From assembly GCA_016700175.1 (NCBI GenBank), contig CP065003.1, positions 1,374,001 through 1,438,000 of the forward strand: 64,000 nucleotides of DNA, given 5' to 3'. The number at the start of each line of letters is the position of its first letter. The stretch's first letter is position 1. The position numbers and the translations under genes are program-made. Below the pieces are notes generated by a model, which was not told where the DNA came from, ran no database searches, and saw nothing but the letters and a program-made list of their open reading frames with translations. Positions 8,253 through 16,415 of the stretch are shown here, piece after piece. The stretch is from Acidobacteriota bacterium (GTDB taxonomy: Bacteria > Acidobacteriota > Blastocatellia > Pyrinomonadales > Pyrinomonadaceae).

Positions 8253-8999
8253 TCAGTCGTTCGAGCCGTTGATACGGTCGAGGGTCTTCAGGATGTCCTC
8301 GGGTGCCGCGCGCTTTTTGTAATCGACATCAAGGAACGCGAACTCGATCTTCCCTTCCCGACTCACGACGTACGTCGCCGACACAGGCAGTTCCGATTTT
8401 TCGGTCCCGTTGTACTTGCCTATGTCGAAGCCGCGCTGTTTGGCGGCGCTGTCGAGGATCTCCGGGAGTGTGTAGACGATCCCGAACTTTCGTGCGGTTT
8501 CGAGGCCCGGATCGCTGAGGACCGTGTATTCGAGCTTGTTGTCCTTCACCACCTTGAGAGAACGGTCCGGAGGCTCGACCGAGATCGCGACAAGCTGTGC
8601 GCCACGTTCGCGAAAGTCGCCGATGCTCCTCTGCAGGCCGCGCAGATACAGATTGCAGAACGGGCACCAGGCACCCCGGTAAAAAACAAGAACGATGTGG
8701 CCATCCTTCAAGAGATCGCCCGACGTGACCTGTTTGTCGTAGGCGTCCTTCAGAGAGAACGCGGGCATTTGTGCGCCGACGTTCAACGCGGTTTCGAGGA
8801 TCCCGGACTCGCGAACCTCTTTCTCGGCCTGCTTACCGGCCTCGATGAGTTCGGCCGGAAGCCTCTCGGCGGAGCGCTTCTCCATCTCCTGGAGTTCATC
8901 GTTTACGGATTTCGGGTTGTTTTCGGGGCCCTGCGCGGATGCGAAAGGGACAAAGACGGCAAGTACGGCAAGCGCCGCGGCAATAAAGAACTTGTTCAT
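8253..8999 (-). CDS. exported peroxiredoxin-like (AhpC/TSA) protein
   Basis: A 248-residue thioredoxin-fold protein with a signal peptide (residues 1-22, ending PFASAQ). After a charged helical linker, the peroxiredoxin-like domain starts near residue 75. The redox motif GAWCPFC contains the peroxidatic-position Cys and a second Cys three residues later, followed by AISVEPPDRS and VLSDPGLETARKFG. This fits the peroxiredoxin-like family that reduces peroxides with thiols, acting here in the periplasm. The CPFC pair could also support disulphide exchange. Confidence 0.85.
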   Translation of the reverse strand: MNKFFIAAALAVLAVFVPFASAQGPENNPKSVNDELQEMEKRSAERLPAELIEAGKQAEKEVRESGILETALNVGAQMPAFSLKDAYDKQVTSGDLLKDGHIVLVFYRGAWCPFCNLYLRGLQRSIGDFRERGAQLVAISVEPPDRSLKVVKDNKLEYTVLSDPGLETARKFGIVYTLPEILDSAAKQRGFDIGKYNGTEKSELPVSATYVVSREGKIEFAFLDVDYKKRAAPEDILKTLDRINGSND

Positions 9000-9053
9000 C
9001 AGATCTCCTCCGGAAATTTCTACGAAGCCTGATGAATCCTTTGGAGCGTCGGA

Positions 9054-10004
9054 TTATTCCGCGAACGCGGCCGGAGGGGTCATTCTCTTCGCCTCGATCC
9101 AGATGCGGGGCATCGAGAGCAGCTTCTGCGCCTTCGTCGTGTGGGCCCGTGTGCGGAAAACGTCGTAGTCGAGCGCCTCGATCGCGTCGAGAATGCGGGC
9201 GTAGATGCGGGAAGCGAGCAGGACGGTGAACCTCGAATCGCGGTTCAGATAGGGAATCCCCTTTTCGCCTTCGGCGTACAATTCCCTTGCGCGAACGACC
9301 TGGAACGCCATCATCTCGCGAAACGCATCGTCCGCGACGCCTTCAAGGATCTGCTCTTCGGAGACGCCGAACCTTTCCAGGTCTTCCGCCGGAAGATATA
9401 TCCGGCCCATTTCGGCGTCCTCCTTGACGTCGCGCAGGATGTTCGTCAACTGCATCGCGACGCCCATCTTTTCGGCGTAGAGAAGTGCCTCGTCGTCCGA
9501 GTACCCGAGTATCGGCGAGGTCATCAGCCCGACGGTCGACGCGACGTGATAGCTGTAAACGTAGAGCTCTTCGAAGGTCGCGTATCGCTTTTTCCAGGTG
9601 TCCATCAGGACACCGCGGATAAGATCGAGCGGGATCTCCCTTGGGATATCGTAGGCGCCAAGCATGTGCCTCCAGGCGGTGAAGACATCTTCCAGAGCCC
9701 TTTGCCTCGGTCCTTCTGCGGCGTGTCCGGCTACTGCTTTTGCACTGCCGGACCTTGCGGAATCGAATACCTCGTCGAGCCTCTTCCGCCATTCATCGAC
9801 GGCAAGCGCCGCCTCTTCCTCAGTCCTGAAGCCCGACTCGTCGATCTCGTCGTCGACGTGACGGCAGAACGCGTAGATCGCAAAAACCGGGGGCTGTTTG
9901 ACCTTGGGGAGGAACCTTGCGGCGAAATAGAAGCTCTTGGCGTGCCTGCGGGTCACGTTCTCGCAGTATTCATATGCTCTCTCGATTCGGGAGTCGGCGG
10001 TCAT
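9054..10004 (-). CDS. phytoene/squalene synthase family protein
   Basis: A trans-isoprenyl diphosphate synthase of 316 residues that condenses two prenyl diphosphates head to head. Both aspartate-rich regions are visible: HVDDEIDESG (about residues 50-58) and LRDVKEDAEMGRIYLPAEDL (about residues 188-207). GMTSPIL-type and YLNRDSRF segments also fit. Whether the product is phytoene, squalene or a hopanoid precursor cannot be decided. The prenyl diphosphate synthase gene ends 19 bases upstream on the same strand and would supply the substrate, so the two form a short isoprenoid operon. Confidence 0.88.
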   Translation of the reverse strand: MTADSRIERAYEYCENVTRRHAKSFYFAARFLPKVKQPPVFAIYAFCRHVDDEIDESGFRTEEEAALAVDEWRKRLDEVFDSARSGSAKAVAGHAAEGPRQRALEDVFTAWRHMLGAYDIPREIPLDLIRGVLMDTWKKRYATFEELYVYSYHVASTVGLMTSPILGYSDDEALLYAEKMGVAMQLTNILRDVKEDAEMGRIYLPAEDLERFGVSEEQILEGVADDAFREMMAFQVVRARELYAEGEKGIPYLNRDSRFTVLLASRIYARILDAIEALDYDVFRTRAHTTKAQKLLSMPRIWIEAKRMTPPAAFAE

Positions 10005-10023
10005 TCCAGTCGGTCTTCGTATT

Positions 10024-10938
10024 TTACGCGTTCCGTTCGGCGAGGTAATCGGTCATCTGAACGAGCACGGTCCTCGCGCGGCTGCTCGGAAAGTTGTCGA
10101 CGAGGATCCGCTTGGCCTCGTCTATCGTGTTCCGAAGCCGGAAGCGCGCGTTGCTCTCGCCGCGCTCGATCGCGAGCGTTGTCCTGTCTTCGGAAAAAAG
10201 TTCGCCGTCTTCGTCCAGGTCGAGCAGATCGTCGCTCAACTGGTACGCGTCGCCAAGTAGCTCCGCGAATCGCGAAAGCGCGGCCAGCTCGATATAAGTC
10301 GCGCCGGCTAGGATCGCGCCGGTTCTCAGCGCGAGCCGCATCAGCGCCGAGGTTTTGAGATTTCTTATCGATTCTGCAGTTTCAAGATCTTCCGAGCCCG
10401 AACCGTTCTCGCCGCTTAGCATCGCAAGATCGACCGACTGTCCGCCGACCATCCCGGCAGCGCCTATGCACTCGACGATCTCGGCGTGAGCCTGGATCGC
10501 CTTCTCGGGCGAACCCGCGTGGTTCGCGAAGACGAGAGGATATGCCGCGTTCAGGACTCCGAGTCCCACGAGCACCGCCAGCCCTTCGCCGAACTTCTCG
10601 TGCAGGCTCGCCTTTTCCCGCCTCTCGGAGGCGTTGTCCATGCAAGGCAGGTCGTCGAAGATAAGCGAGCTCGTGTGAATGAACTCCACAGCCGCCGCCG
10701 CGGGAAGCATTTCGTCCGGGTTGCCGCCGACGAGTTCCGCCCCCAGCAGCGTCAATACGGGCCGAAACCGCTTCCCGCCGGGAAAGAGCGCGTATTCGAG
10801 CGCCTCGTTGAACCTTGTCTCGACGTGCGCTGGGGCAAGGGGAAGGTTGGCGCGCAAAGCAGCCTCGATCCCGGGCCTTCGCTCTTCGACGTACGCCCAA
10901 AGGTCCGCGTACTCTTCGCTTGTCGTCATTGTCGTCAT
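10024..10938 (-). CDS. ispA: polyprenyl (farnesyl/geranylgeranyl) diphosphate synthase
   Basis: It builds C15 or C20 prenyl diphosphates from isopentenyl diphosphate. The 304-residue protein has the GGKRFRPVL substrate region, the first aspartate motif DDLPCMDNASERR, GQSVDL, and the second motif DDLLDLDED, typical of IspA-like enzymes. The ATG at 10938 overlaps the stop of the upstream gene as ATGA. A second in-frame ATG three codons in is possible. The pairing with the squalene/phytoene synthase indicates a supply of C15 or C20 units for carotenoids or hopanoids. Confidence 0.9.
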   Translation of the reverse strand: MTTMTTSEEYADLWAYVEERRPGIEAALRANLPLAPAHVETRFNEALEYALFPGGKRFRPVLTLLGAELVGGNPDEMLPAAAAVEFIHTSSLIFDDLPCMDNASERREKASLHEKFGEGLAVLVGLGVLNAAYPLVFANHAGSPEKAIQAHAEIVECIGAAGMVGGQSVDLAMLSGENGSGSEDLETAESIRNLKTSALMRLALRTGAILAGATYIELAALSRFAELLGDAYQLSDDLLDLDEDGELFSEDRTTLAIERGESNARFRLRNTIDEAKRILVDNFPSSRARTVLVQMTDYLAERNA

Positions 10939-11309
10939 TCGCGGGTTGATCTGCCGGCAGCGGCAGCTTCTGTCCGATCCTTGTAGAACTTTAGGCTTGC
11001 TTCCGAGAGCTGTTTTCGAACTGTGACGCGAAACGGATGTTTCGCGACGTATCCCGGAAGCTCTTCGACCTCCGCTCCTGCAGACCTAAGCTGCTCGGCG
11101 ATCTCCGAATCTTCAACCGGCCATAGACCGAACTCCTCAAACGCCCTCCGGATCGCCCCGAGGAGCCTGTCGAGCGCGAGCTTTCGCCCCGCAAGCTCGA
11201 AACCGCGGGACTGGAACTCGCCGAGCGCCCACAGGACCGCCTCGCCGATCTTTTCGTCAACGGCGGGCGGATCGAATAAACCGGGCTGTTCCGAAGCCGC
11301 ATTGCGCAT
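10935..11309 (-). CDS. small helical protein of unknown function, first gene of the isoprenoid operon
   Basis: A 124-residue soluble protein without recognised family. It begins MRNAASEQPGLFDPP and is predicted mostly helical, with a Leu/Glu/Arg-rich centre (LDRLLGAIRRAFEEFGLW) and a basic C-terminus. The frame is open upstream to 11462, but that part is not protein-like and would overlap coaBC, so the ATG at 11309 is preferred. Its stop overlaps the ispA start (ATGA), implying coupled translation. It is not xseB, which often precedes ispA: the length and motifs do not match. Confidence 0.65.
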   Translation of the reverse strand: MRNAASEQPGLFDPPAVDEKIGEAVLWALGEFQSRGFELAGRKLALDRLLGAIRRAFEEFGLWPVEDSEIAEQLRSAGAEVEELPGYVAKHPFRVTVRKQLSEASLKFYKDRTEAAAAGRSTRE

Positions 11310-11461
11310 TGTCTTTCGTCGTGTCCCGCCGCCCGAAGTGCAAGAAGCCGGCGGCGCATTGATAAGCCTAATTCTACCATAAGCTTCCGAAGGCGCTTCC
11401 GGCAGCCGGCGTTTCAACAACCCTCCTGGAAGTGCTAGAATTCGGCTCGAACGGGAGAACA

Positions 11462-12733
11462 ATGTCCATCGAATCGAATGATCGGCCGGTCAGGATCGGA
11501 CTCGGCGTCAGCGGGGGCATCGCGGCTTACAAAGCCGTCGAGGTGATGCGGCTTCTGCAGAAGGCGGGCTGCGACGTTCGCGTTGCAATGACGAAGCACG
11601 CGGCGGAATTCGTTACGCCGCTCACATTCCGTGCGCTGTCGGGACAGTACGTGCTCGTCGACGATTACGCGCCTTCGAATCCGGACCCGATCGCGCACAT
11701 CAATTTCAGCCAGGAGATCGACCTTCTGCTCGTCGTTCCCGCGACCGCGAACATAATCGCGAAGTTCGCGAACGGGGTCGGCGACGATTTTCTTTCCTCG
11801 ACATACCTTGCATCGAATGCCCCTGTGATGATCGCGCCGGCGATGAACACCTCGATGTGGGACCATCCGGCGACTCAGAGGAACATCGCCAAGCTGAAAG
11901 AGGACGGAGTGCGGTTTGTGGAGCCCGTCGCCGGCGAACTGGCGTGCCGGACGGTGGGCACCGGCAAGCTCGAAGATGTCGAGAACATAGCGGCGCAGGC
12001 GCTCACGCTCCTTGGGATCCCGGACGGAGTTTCCGGGAAAGCCGTAGAACCTTCCGATCAGGATCTCGCCGGGGAGCGGTTCCTGATCACGGTCGGGGGC
12101 ACACGCGAGCAGATCGATCCCGTGCGGTTCATATCGAACCGCTCGTCGGGGAAGATGGGCTTCGCGCTTGCGGAGCGCGCGCTCGCGAGGGGAGCCGAGG
12201 TCACCGTTGTCGCGGGCAGCTTTTCAGCCGAGCCTCCGGAGGGAATAAAGCTGGTCGGTGCGATGTCCGCCGCGGAAATGTTCGAAGCGGTTGAAAAGGA
12301 ATTCGGGTCCGCGACCGTGTTCGTAGGCGCGGCGGCGGTTTCGGATTTTAAGCCCAGAGACGCGGCTAGCGCGAAAATCAAGAAAGAGGGCCGCGAGACG
12401 CTCACACTGGAGCTTGAAAAGACACGCGACATACTTTCGCACGTCTCGGAAAACCGGCACAAAGGCCTGATCGTCGCGGGTTTCGCGGCGGAATCGGAGA
12501 ACGTCATCGAGTACGCGAGGCAGAAGTTAGAGAAGAAAGGGCTCGACCTGGTGGTCGCGAACGACATCACGCGCGAAGGCGCGGGATTCAATACCGAAAC
12601 AAACATCGCGACGATCCTCGTGAAAGGAAGGGACGAGGCGGTCGAATGCCCGCTTATGCTCAAAACCGAGCTGGCCGACCGGATCCTGGACGAGATCGCC
12701 GTCGTGCGCCAGAGGCTTGCCGCGGCTGCCTGA
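11462..12733 (+). CDS. coaBC: bifunctional phosphopantothenoylcysteine decarboxylase/synthetase
   Basis: It carries out two successive steps of coenzyme A synthesis. The N-terminal CoaC flavodomain (about residues 10-190) shows GVSGGIAAYKA, the catalytic His in AHINFSQEID, PAMNTSMWDHP and ELACRTVGTGKL with the active-site Cys. The C-terminal CoaB domain (about 200-415) shows GGTREQIDPVRFISNRSSGKMG, a lysine-rich KIKK loop and GFAAES. At 423 residues it is full length. The frame opens ten codons earlier, but GGGAG ahead of the ATG at 11462 fixes the start. It is followed five bases later by the glycosylase gene. Confidence 0.95.
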   Translation: MSIESNDRPVRIGLGVSGGIAAYKAVEVMRLLQKAGCDVRVAMTKHAAEFVTPLTFRALSGQYVLVDDYAPSNPDPIAHINFSQEIDLLLVVPATANIIAKFANGVGDDFLSSTYLASNAPVMIAPAMNTSMWDHPATQRNIAKLKEDGVRFVEPVAGELACRTVGTGKLEDVENIAAQALTLLGIPDGVSGKAVEPSDQDLAGERFLITVGGTREQIDPVRFISNRSSGKMGFALAERALARGAEVTVVAGSFSAEPPEGIKLVGAMSAAEMFEAVEKEFGSATVFVGAAAVSDFKPRDAASAKIKKEGRETLTLELEKTRDILSHVSENRHKGLIVAGFAAESENVIEYARQKLEKKGLDLVVANDITREGAGFNTETNIATILVKGRDEAVECPLMLKTELADRILDEIAVVRQRLAAAA

Positions 12734-12738
12734 ACTAA

Positions 12739-13701
12739 ATGGACGAACGCACAGAATTGATCGAGGACCTGAAGGAACAGATCAGGTTCCTTAAAGAAAT
12801 AGGCGTGGATTCGCTTTCGGCGGACCTCCCGGCCTCGGATCGCGGACCGGAACACGAGCTCGCCCACTCCGATTTCCAAACCTATGTGCCGTCGGACGAG
12901 GGCCTGGCGCCGTCGAAGGCCTCGAAGCCTCCGGAACCGGAAAAGAAATCCGAAACGCCGCGCCGGAGCGAGATCCTGAGTAGCATCCGACTTTCGGGCC
13001 GCGAAGCTCGCGAACCGGCCCCAAAGGAACGAAAGGACCAGAAGGAGGAAAAGGGTCTGGAACCGGCAGGAACCGCAAGCCATATGGAAAGCGCAGCCGA
13101 AAGCCTCTTCGGAGACCTCTCGAAAGGCATCCCCGAAACCGGCGAGACGCTTGAGCAGATCCGCTCCGACATCGGCCCGGATTGCGCGCGATGCAGGCTT
13201 TGCGAGCAGAGAACGCAGGTCGTGAACAGCGTCGGGAATCCGAACGCCGACCTTATGTTCATCGGCGAGGCGCCGGGAGCAGACGAGGATGAGCAGGGCG
13301 AGCCGTTCGTGGGCCGCGCGGGACAGCTTCTTACCAAGATCATCGAGGCCATCGACCTGAAGCGCGAGGACGTGTTCATCGGCAACATCAACCGGTGCCG
13401 TCCGCCGGACAACCGAAGGCCTTTGGCCGACGAGGCTTCGGTCTGCAAGCCATTTCTTTTGAGGGAGATCGCGGTCGTGCGGCCGAAAGTGATCGTCGTG
13501 CTTGGAAACACCGCCTGCCAGAACCTCCTGGAAACCAACACCGGGATCACGCGGCTTCGAGGAAAGTTCCTCGACTACTTCGGCATAAAGGTGATGCCGA
13601 CTTTCCATCCCGCGTATCTCCTGCGCGACCCCAGGAAAAAGCGCGAGGTCTGGGAAGATATGAAACTCGTCCGAGAGGCGATCATCGGATCCGAAGAATA
13701 A
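12739..13701 (+). CDS. family 4 uracil-DNA glycosylase with long N-terminal extension
   Basis: It removes uracil from DNA in base excision repair. The catalytic domain (about residues 145-318) shows the iron-sulphur ligands CARCRLC, then RCRPPDN and ASVCKPF, the active-site region GEAPGADEDEQGEPFVGRAG, and THP-like TFHPAYLLR. The first 140 or so residues are charged and Pro/Glu/Lys-rich with a short leading helix, far longer than in thermophile family 4 enzymes. It sits in a tight coaBC-glycosylase-Nudix run (gaps of five and six bases), suggesting one transcript. Confidence 0.9.
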   Translation: MDERTELIEDLKEQIRFLKEIGVDSLSADLPASDRGPEHELAHSDFQTYVPSDEGLAPSKASKPPEPEKKSETPRRSEILSSIRLSGREAREPAPKERKDQKEEKGLEPAGTASHMESAAESLFGDLSKGIPETGETLEQIRSDIGPDCARCRLCEQRTQVVNSVGNPNADLMFIGEAPGADEDEQGEPFVGRAGQLLTKIIEAIDLKREDVFIGNINRCRPPDNRRPLADEASVCKPFLLREIAVVRPKVIVVLGNTACQNLLETNTGITRLRGKFLDYFGIKVMPTFHPAYLLRDPRKKREVWEDMKLVREAIIGSEE

Positions 13702-13707
13702 GCCGCA

Positions 13708-14241
13708 ATGCCTCCAAAGATCATATCGACCGAAAGAATAGCCTCCTGCGACCTGTTCGACGTGACGCGATCAAAGATCGCGGAGAACGGCGTCGAGTAC
13801 AGCCGCGACATCGTGGTCCATCCGGGAAGCGCGGTGATCGTGCCTTATTTCGAGGACGGCACTATCGCTCTTGTCAGCCAGTACCGGCACGCTGCGGGCA
13901 AAGAACTGCTGGAATTCCCGGCGGGAAGCCTCGAAGAGGGTGAGACAGCACTGGAATGCGCCGCCAGGGAGATCCGCGAAGAGGTCGGGTATTCGGCGGA
14001 GAATCTTGAACTGATCACAGAATTCTACGTCTCGCCGGGCTTTCTGACCGAAACGATGGCCGTCTTTCTCGCCACGGGCCTGACCCACGATCCGCTCGAG
14101 GGCGATGCCGACGAGTTTATCGGCATTCGCCGCATTCATCTCGCCGAAGCCGCCGAAATGGCCCGTCAGAACCGGTTCTCCGACGCGAAGACGATGCTCG
14201 GGATCCTGTTCGCCGAAATGCGGCTTCGTGAAGGCGTTTAA
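13708..14241 (+). CDS. Nudix hydrolase, ADP-ribose pyrophosphatase-like
   Basis: A 177-residue protein with a complete Nudix box, GSLEEGETALECAAREIREEVGY read in two parts (GSLEEGE and REIREEVGY). SQYRHAAGKELLEFPAG just before it and the SPGFLTE segment after it resemble ADP-ribose pyrophosphatases. It probably hydrolyses nucleoside diphosphate sugars in the cytoplasm. It starts six bases after the glycosylase gene and ends just before the rplM promoter, closing the coaBC operon. Confidence 0.88.
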   Translation: MPPKIISTERIASCDLFDVTRSKIAENGVEYSRDIVVHPGSAVIVPYFEDGTIALVSQYRHAAGKELLEFPAGSLEEGETALECAAREIREEVGYSAENLELITEFYVSPGFLTETMAVFLATGLTHDPLEGDADEFIGIRRIHLAEAAEMARQNRFSDAKTMLGILFAEMRLREGV

Positions 14242-14255
14242 GCCCTTTTTGCGGC

Positions 14256-14284
14256 TTGACGCTCCCCTGCCGTTTGGATATCCT
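14256..14284 (+). promoter_or_regulatory. sigma-70-type promoter for rplM-rpsI
   Basis: TTGACG at 14256-14261 and TATCCT at 14279-14284 are separated by exactly 17 bases. The rplM start codon is 45 bases downstream of the -10. This fits a housekeeping promoter for the ribosomal protein block. Confidence 0.65.
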
Positions 14285-14329
14285 ATCAGTTCGCATTTTG
14301 GCGAAGATTTCTTACAAAGAGCAACTGTT

Positions 14330-14773
14330 ATGAGTACTTATTTCCCGAGCGGAAAGGATCTCTCGGACAACCGAAAGTGGTTCATCGTCGACGCGAAGGA
14401 CAAGACGGTGGGGCGCATCTCGACGGAGATCGCGCGCGTTCTGATGGGCAAGAACAAACCCGACTGGACGCCGTTCCTCGATATGGGCGACCACGTCGTC
14501 GTAGTCAACGCCCGGCACGCGAAATTCAAGGGCGCGAAAGGCGAGCAGAAGAACTACTACAGGCACTCCGGCTATCCCGGAGGCCTGAAGACCATCTCGG
14601 TCGAGAAGATGTTCGAGGACCATCCCGAGCGCGTGATCGAATTTGCGGTCAAGCGGATGCTTCCGAAAACCAAACTCGGCAAGGCGATGTTCAAGAAACT
14701 CAAGGTTTACGCGGATGCAGAACATCCGCACGCGTCGCAGAAGCCGGAGCCTTTGGAGATCGAGTCCATCTAG
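14330..14773 (+). CDS. rplM: 50S ribosomal protein L13
   Basis: A large-subunit ribosomal protein of 147 residues, the normal length. Family features are KWFIVDAKDKTVGRISTEIA, MGDHVVVVNA, KNYYRHSGYPGG and KRMLPKTKLGKAMFKKLKVY. The reading frame is open far upstream, but the ATG at 14330, with AAAGAG eight bases ahead, is the conserved L13 start. It is followed by rpsI in the usual order, which assembles with it in one transcript. Confidence 0.97.
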   Translation: MSTYFPSGKDLSDNRKWFIVDAKDKTVGRISTEIARVLMGKNKPDWTPFLDMGDHVVVVNARHAKFKGAKGEQKNYYRHSGYPGGLKTISVEKMFEDHPERVIEFAVKRMLPKTKLGKAMFKKLKVYADAEHPHASQKPEPLEIESI

Positions 14774-14807
14774 GCGCCCGCGGCGGAACAGATACTTTTC
14801 AAAGAAT

Positions 14808-15200
14808 ATGGCAGACACACAGTATTACGGCACCGGAAGAAGGAAGACATCCGTCGCAAGGGTTTACCTGCGCCCCGGAAAGGGTGAGATCAAGGTCAAC
14901 CGGCGCAAGTTCGACGATTATTTCCCGAACGAAGCGCTGAGGATGATCATCAGGCAGCCCCTGACGCTGACGGAGAATGTCGAGTCTTTCGATATCCTCG
15001 TTAATGTCGGCGGCGGCGGGATCTCGGGTCAGGCGGGAGCCGTCCGTCACGGGATCACGAGAGCGCTTCTCGAGTTCAACAGCGATCTTCGTCCTACGCT
15101 CAAGAGAGCGGGCCTGATCACAAGAGATCCCCGCAAGAAAGAGCGCAAGAAGTACGGACAGAAAGGCGCGCGAGCCCGGTTCCAGTTCTCGAAACGTTAA
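14808..15200 (+). CDS. rpsI: 30S ribosomal protein S9
   Basis: A small-subunit protein of 130 residues. It begins with QYYGTGRRKTSVARVYL and ends with the basic tail ARARFQFSKR that reaches the P-site tRNA in ribosomes. GGGGISGQAGAVRHGI is the conserved central motif. It starts 34 bases after rplM. The frame is open upstream, but the ATG at 14808 matches the family start. Confidence 0.97.
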   Translation: MADTQYYGTGRRKTSVARVYLRPGKGEIKVNRRKFDDYFPNEALRMIIRQPLTLTENVESFDILVNVGGGGISGQAGAVRHGITRALLEFNSDLRPTLKRAGLITRDPRKKERKKYGQKGARARFQFSKR

Positions 15201-15213
15201 TTTTTTCTTTACG

Positions 15214-15242
15214 CGGCGGCATTCCTTAGGGGAACGCCGCCG
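15214..15242 (+). promoter_or_regulatory. stem-loop in the rpsB leader
   Basis: Left arm 15214-15225 pairs with right arm 15231-15242 (CGGCGGC-TTCC with GGAA-GCCGCCG, one A-C mismatch). No T-run follows, so it is not a standard terminator. It lies in the 116-base gap before rpsB and may be a leader structure for S2 feedback control or a processing site. AATTGGTT (15261-15268) and AACCAAT (15294-15300) further downstream could also pair. Confidence 0.4.
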
Positions 15243-15316
15243 TATTCCATCGGCACCGGCAATTGGTTGAACCTCGCCGGCGCCGAGTACAAAAACCAAT
15301 AAGGAGATCCGTTATC

Positions 15317-16315
15317 TTGGCAACAGTAACCATGAAAGAACTCCTCGAGGCAGGAGTTCACTTTGGCCACCAGGTAAGGCGCTGGAACCCGAAAATGAAG
15401 GATTACATTTTCGGCGAGCGCAACGGCATTTACATCATCGACCTGCAGAAGACGCAGAAGCTCTTCAGGGACGCACTGACGTATGTTCAGGAATTCGTCA
15501 CGGAGAAGCCGAAAGCGAAGATCCTCTTCGTAGGCACGAAACGGCAGGCGCAGGACGCGATCGTCGAAGAGGCGCAGCGCTGTGAGCAGTATTACGTCAA
15601 CAACCGCTGGCTAGGCGGCTTGATGACCAATTTCAAGACGGTCCAGAACTCGATCCGCCGCCTGAAGGACATTGAGGCGATGGCCGAGGACGGCCGTGCC
15701 GAGAAACTTACTAAGAAAGAGCGCCTGGGGCTCGACCGCGAGCACGAGAAGCTTATGAAGAACCTCGCGGGCATTAAGGATATGAACGGCCTGCCGGATC
15801 TTCTGTTCGTGATCGACGTGCGCAAGGAAGAGATCGCGGTGACCGAAGCGAACAAGCTCGGCATCCCCGTCGTGGCGGTGGTCGATACGAATTGCTCGCC
15901 GGACGGAGTCGATTACGTCATTCCGGGAAATGACGACGCGCTTCGCGCGATCAGGCTCTTCACCTCCAGGATAGCTGACGCGATCATCGAAGGGCGCAAC
16001 CTGGCGACGGAAGGTGTCAGCGAGTTCATTGACGTCGAAGAAGCGGAAGAGACCGCTGAGGCGACGACCGAGGAGCCCAAGGCTGAAGAAGCGAAGGCCG
16101 AAGAACCAAAGCCTGAAGAAGCGAAGGCCGAAGAGCCCAAGGCTGAAGAAGCAAAGGCCGAAGAGCCCAAGGCTGAAGAAGCGAAGGCCGAAGAGCCCAA
16201 GGCTGAAGAAGCAAAGGCCGAAGAGCCCAAGGCTGAAGAAGCAAAGGCCGAAGAGCCGAAGCCTGAAGCCGCCGAAGGCGCCGCGGAGGAAAAGACCGAA
16301 GCCTCTGCAAGTTAA
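15317..16315 (+). CDS. rpsB: 30S ribosomal protein S2 with repetitive acidic/basic C-terminal tail
   Basis: A small-subunit ribosomal protein. The core (residues 1-245) has TMKELLEAGVHFGHQ, RWNPKMKDYIFGERNG, NNRWLGG and PVVAVVDTNCSPDGVDYVIPGND. The start is TTG at 15317: AAGGAG lies ten bases upstream and the product begins MATVTMKELL as in other S2 proteins; the ATG at 15332 is too far from that site. The total of 332 residues exceeds the usual 240-260 because of a Glu/Lys/Ala/Pro repeat tail from about residue 250. Confidence 0.96.
   Translation: MATVTMKELLEAGVHFGHQVRRWNPKMKDYIFGERNGIYIIDLQKTQKLFRDALTYVQEFVTEKPKAKILFVGTKRQAQDAIVEEAQRCEQYYVNNRWLGGLMTNFKTVQNSIRRLKDIEAMAEDGRAEKLTKKERLGLDREHEKLMKNLAGIKDMNGLPDLLFVIDVRKEEIAVTEANKLGIPVVAVVDTNCSPDGVDYVIPGNDDALRAIRLFTSRIADAIIEGRNLATEGVSEFIDVEEAEETAEATTEEPKAEEAKAEEPKPEEAKAEEPKAEEAKAEEPKAEEAKAEEPKAEEAKAEEPKAEEAKAEEPKPEAAEGAAEEKTEASAS
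16081..16260 (+). repeat. 30-base tandem repeat inside rpsB
   Basis: Six head-to-tail 30-base units start at 16081, 16111, 16141, 16171, 16201 and 16231. Units differ only at a few bases, and each encodes ten residues of the type KAEEAKAEEP. The unit length is a multiple of three, so gain or loss of units would keep the frame. Confidence 0.92.
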
Positions 16316-16336
16316 GAAATCCTTTTAGGAATTCCG

Positions 16337-16382
16337 GCGTAGCTCTTAACGATTGATTATCAAACGGGCTACGCTTTTTTTT
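16337..16382 (+). terminator. intrinsic terminator after rpsB
   Basis: GCGTAGC at 16337-16343 pairs with GCTACGC at 16368-16374 across a 24-base loop, followed by eight T. It separates rpsB from tsf, so tsf probably relies on read-through or its own promoter. Confidence 0.75.
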
Positions 16383-16415
16383 CGGTAATTTATTTGATTA
16401 TATTGGAGTCACGTT

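Noticed and set aside
12058..13608. Very long minus-strand frame opposite coaBC and the glycosylase
   Set aside because: It spans two well-supported plus-strand genes and encodes Ser/Arg-rich sequence without motifs, typical of a high-GC antisense frame.
16081..16260. Possible CRISPR-like array
   Set aside because: The 30-base units are contiguous without spacers and lie in frame within rpsB, so this is a coding tandem repeat.
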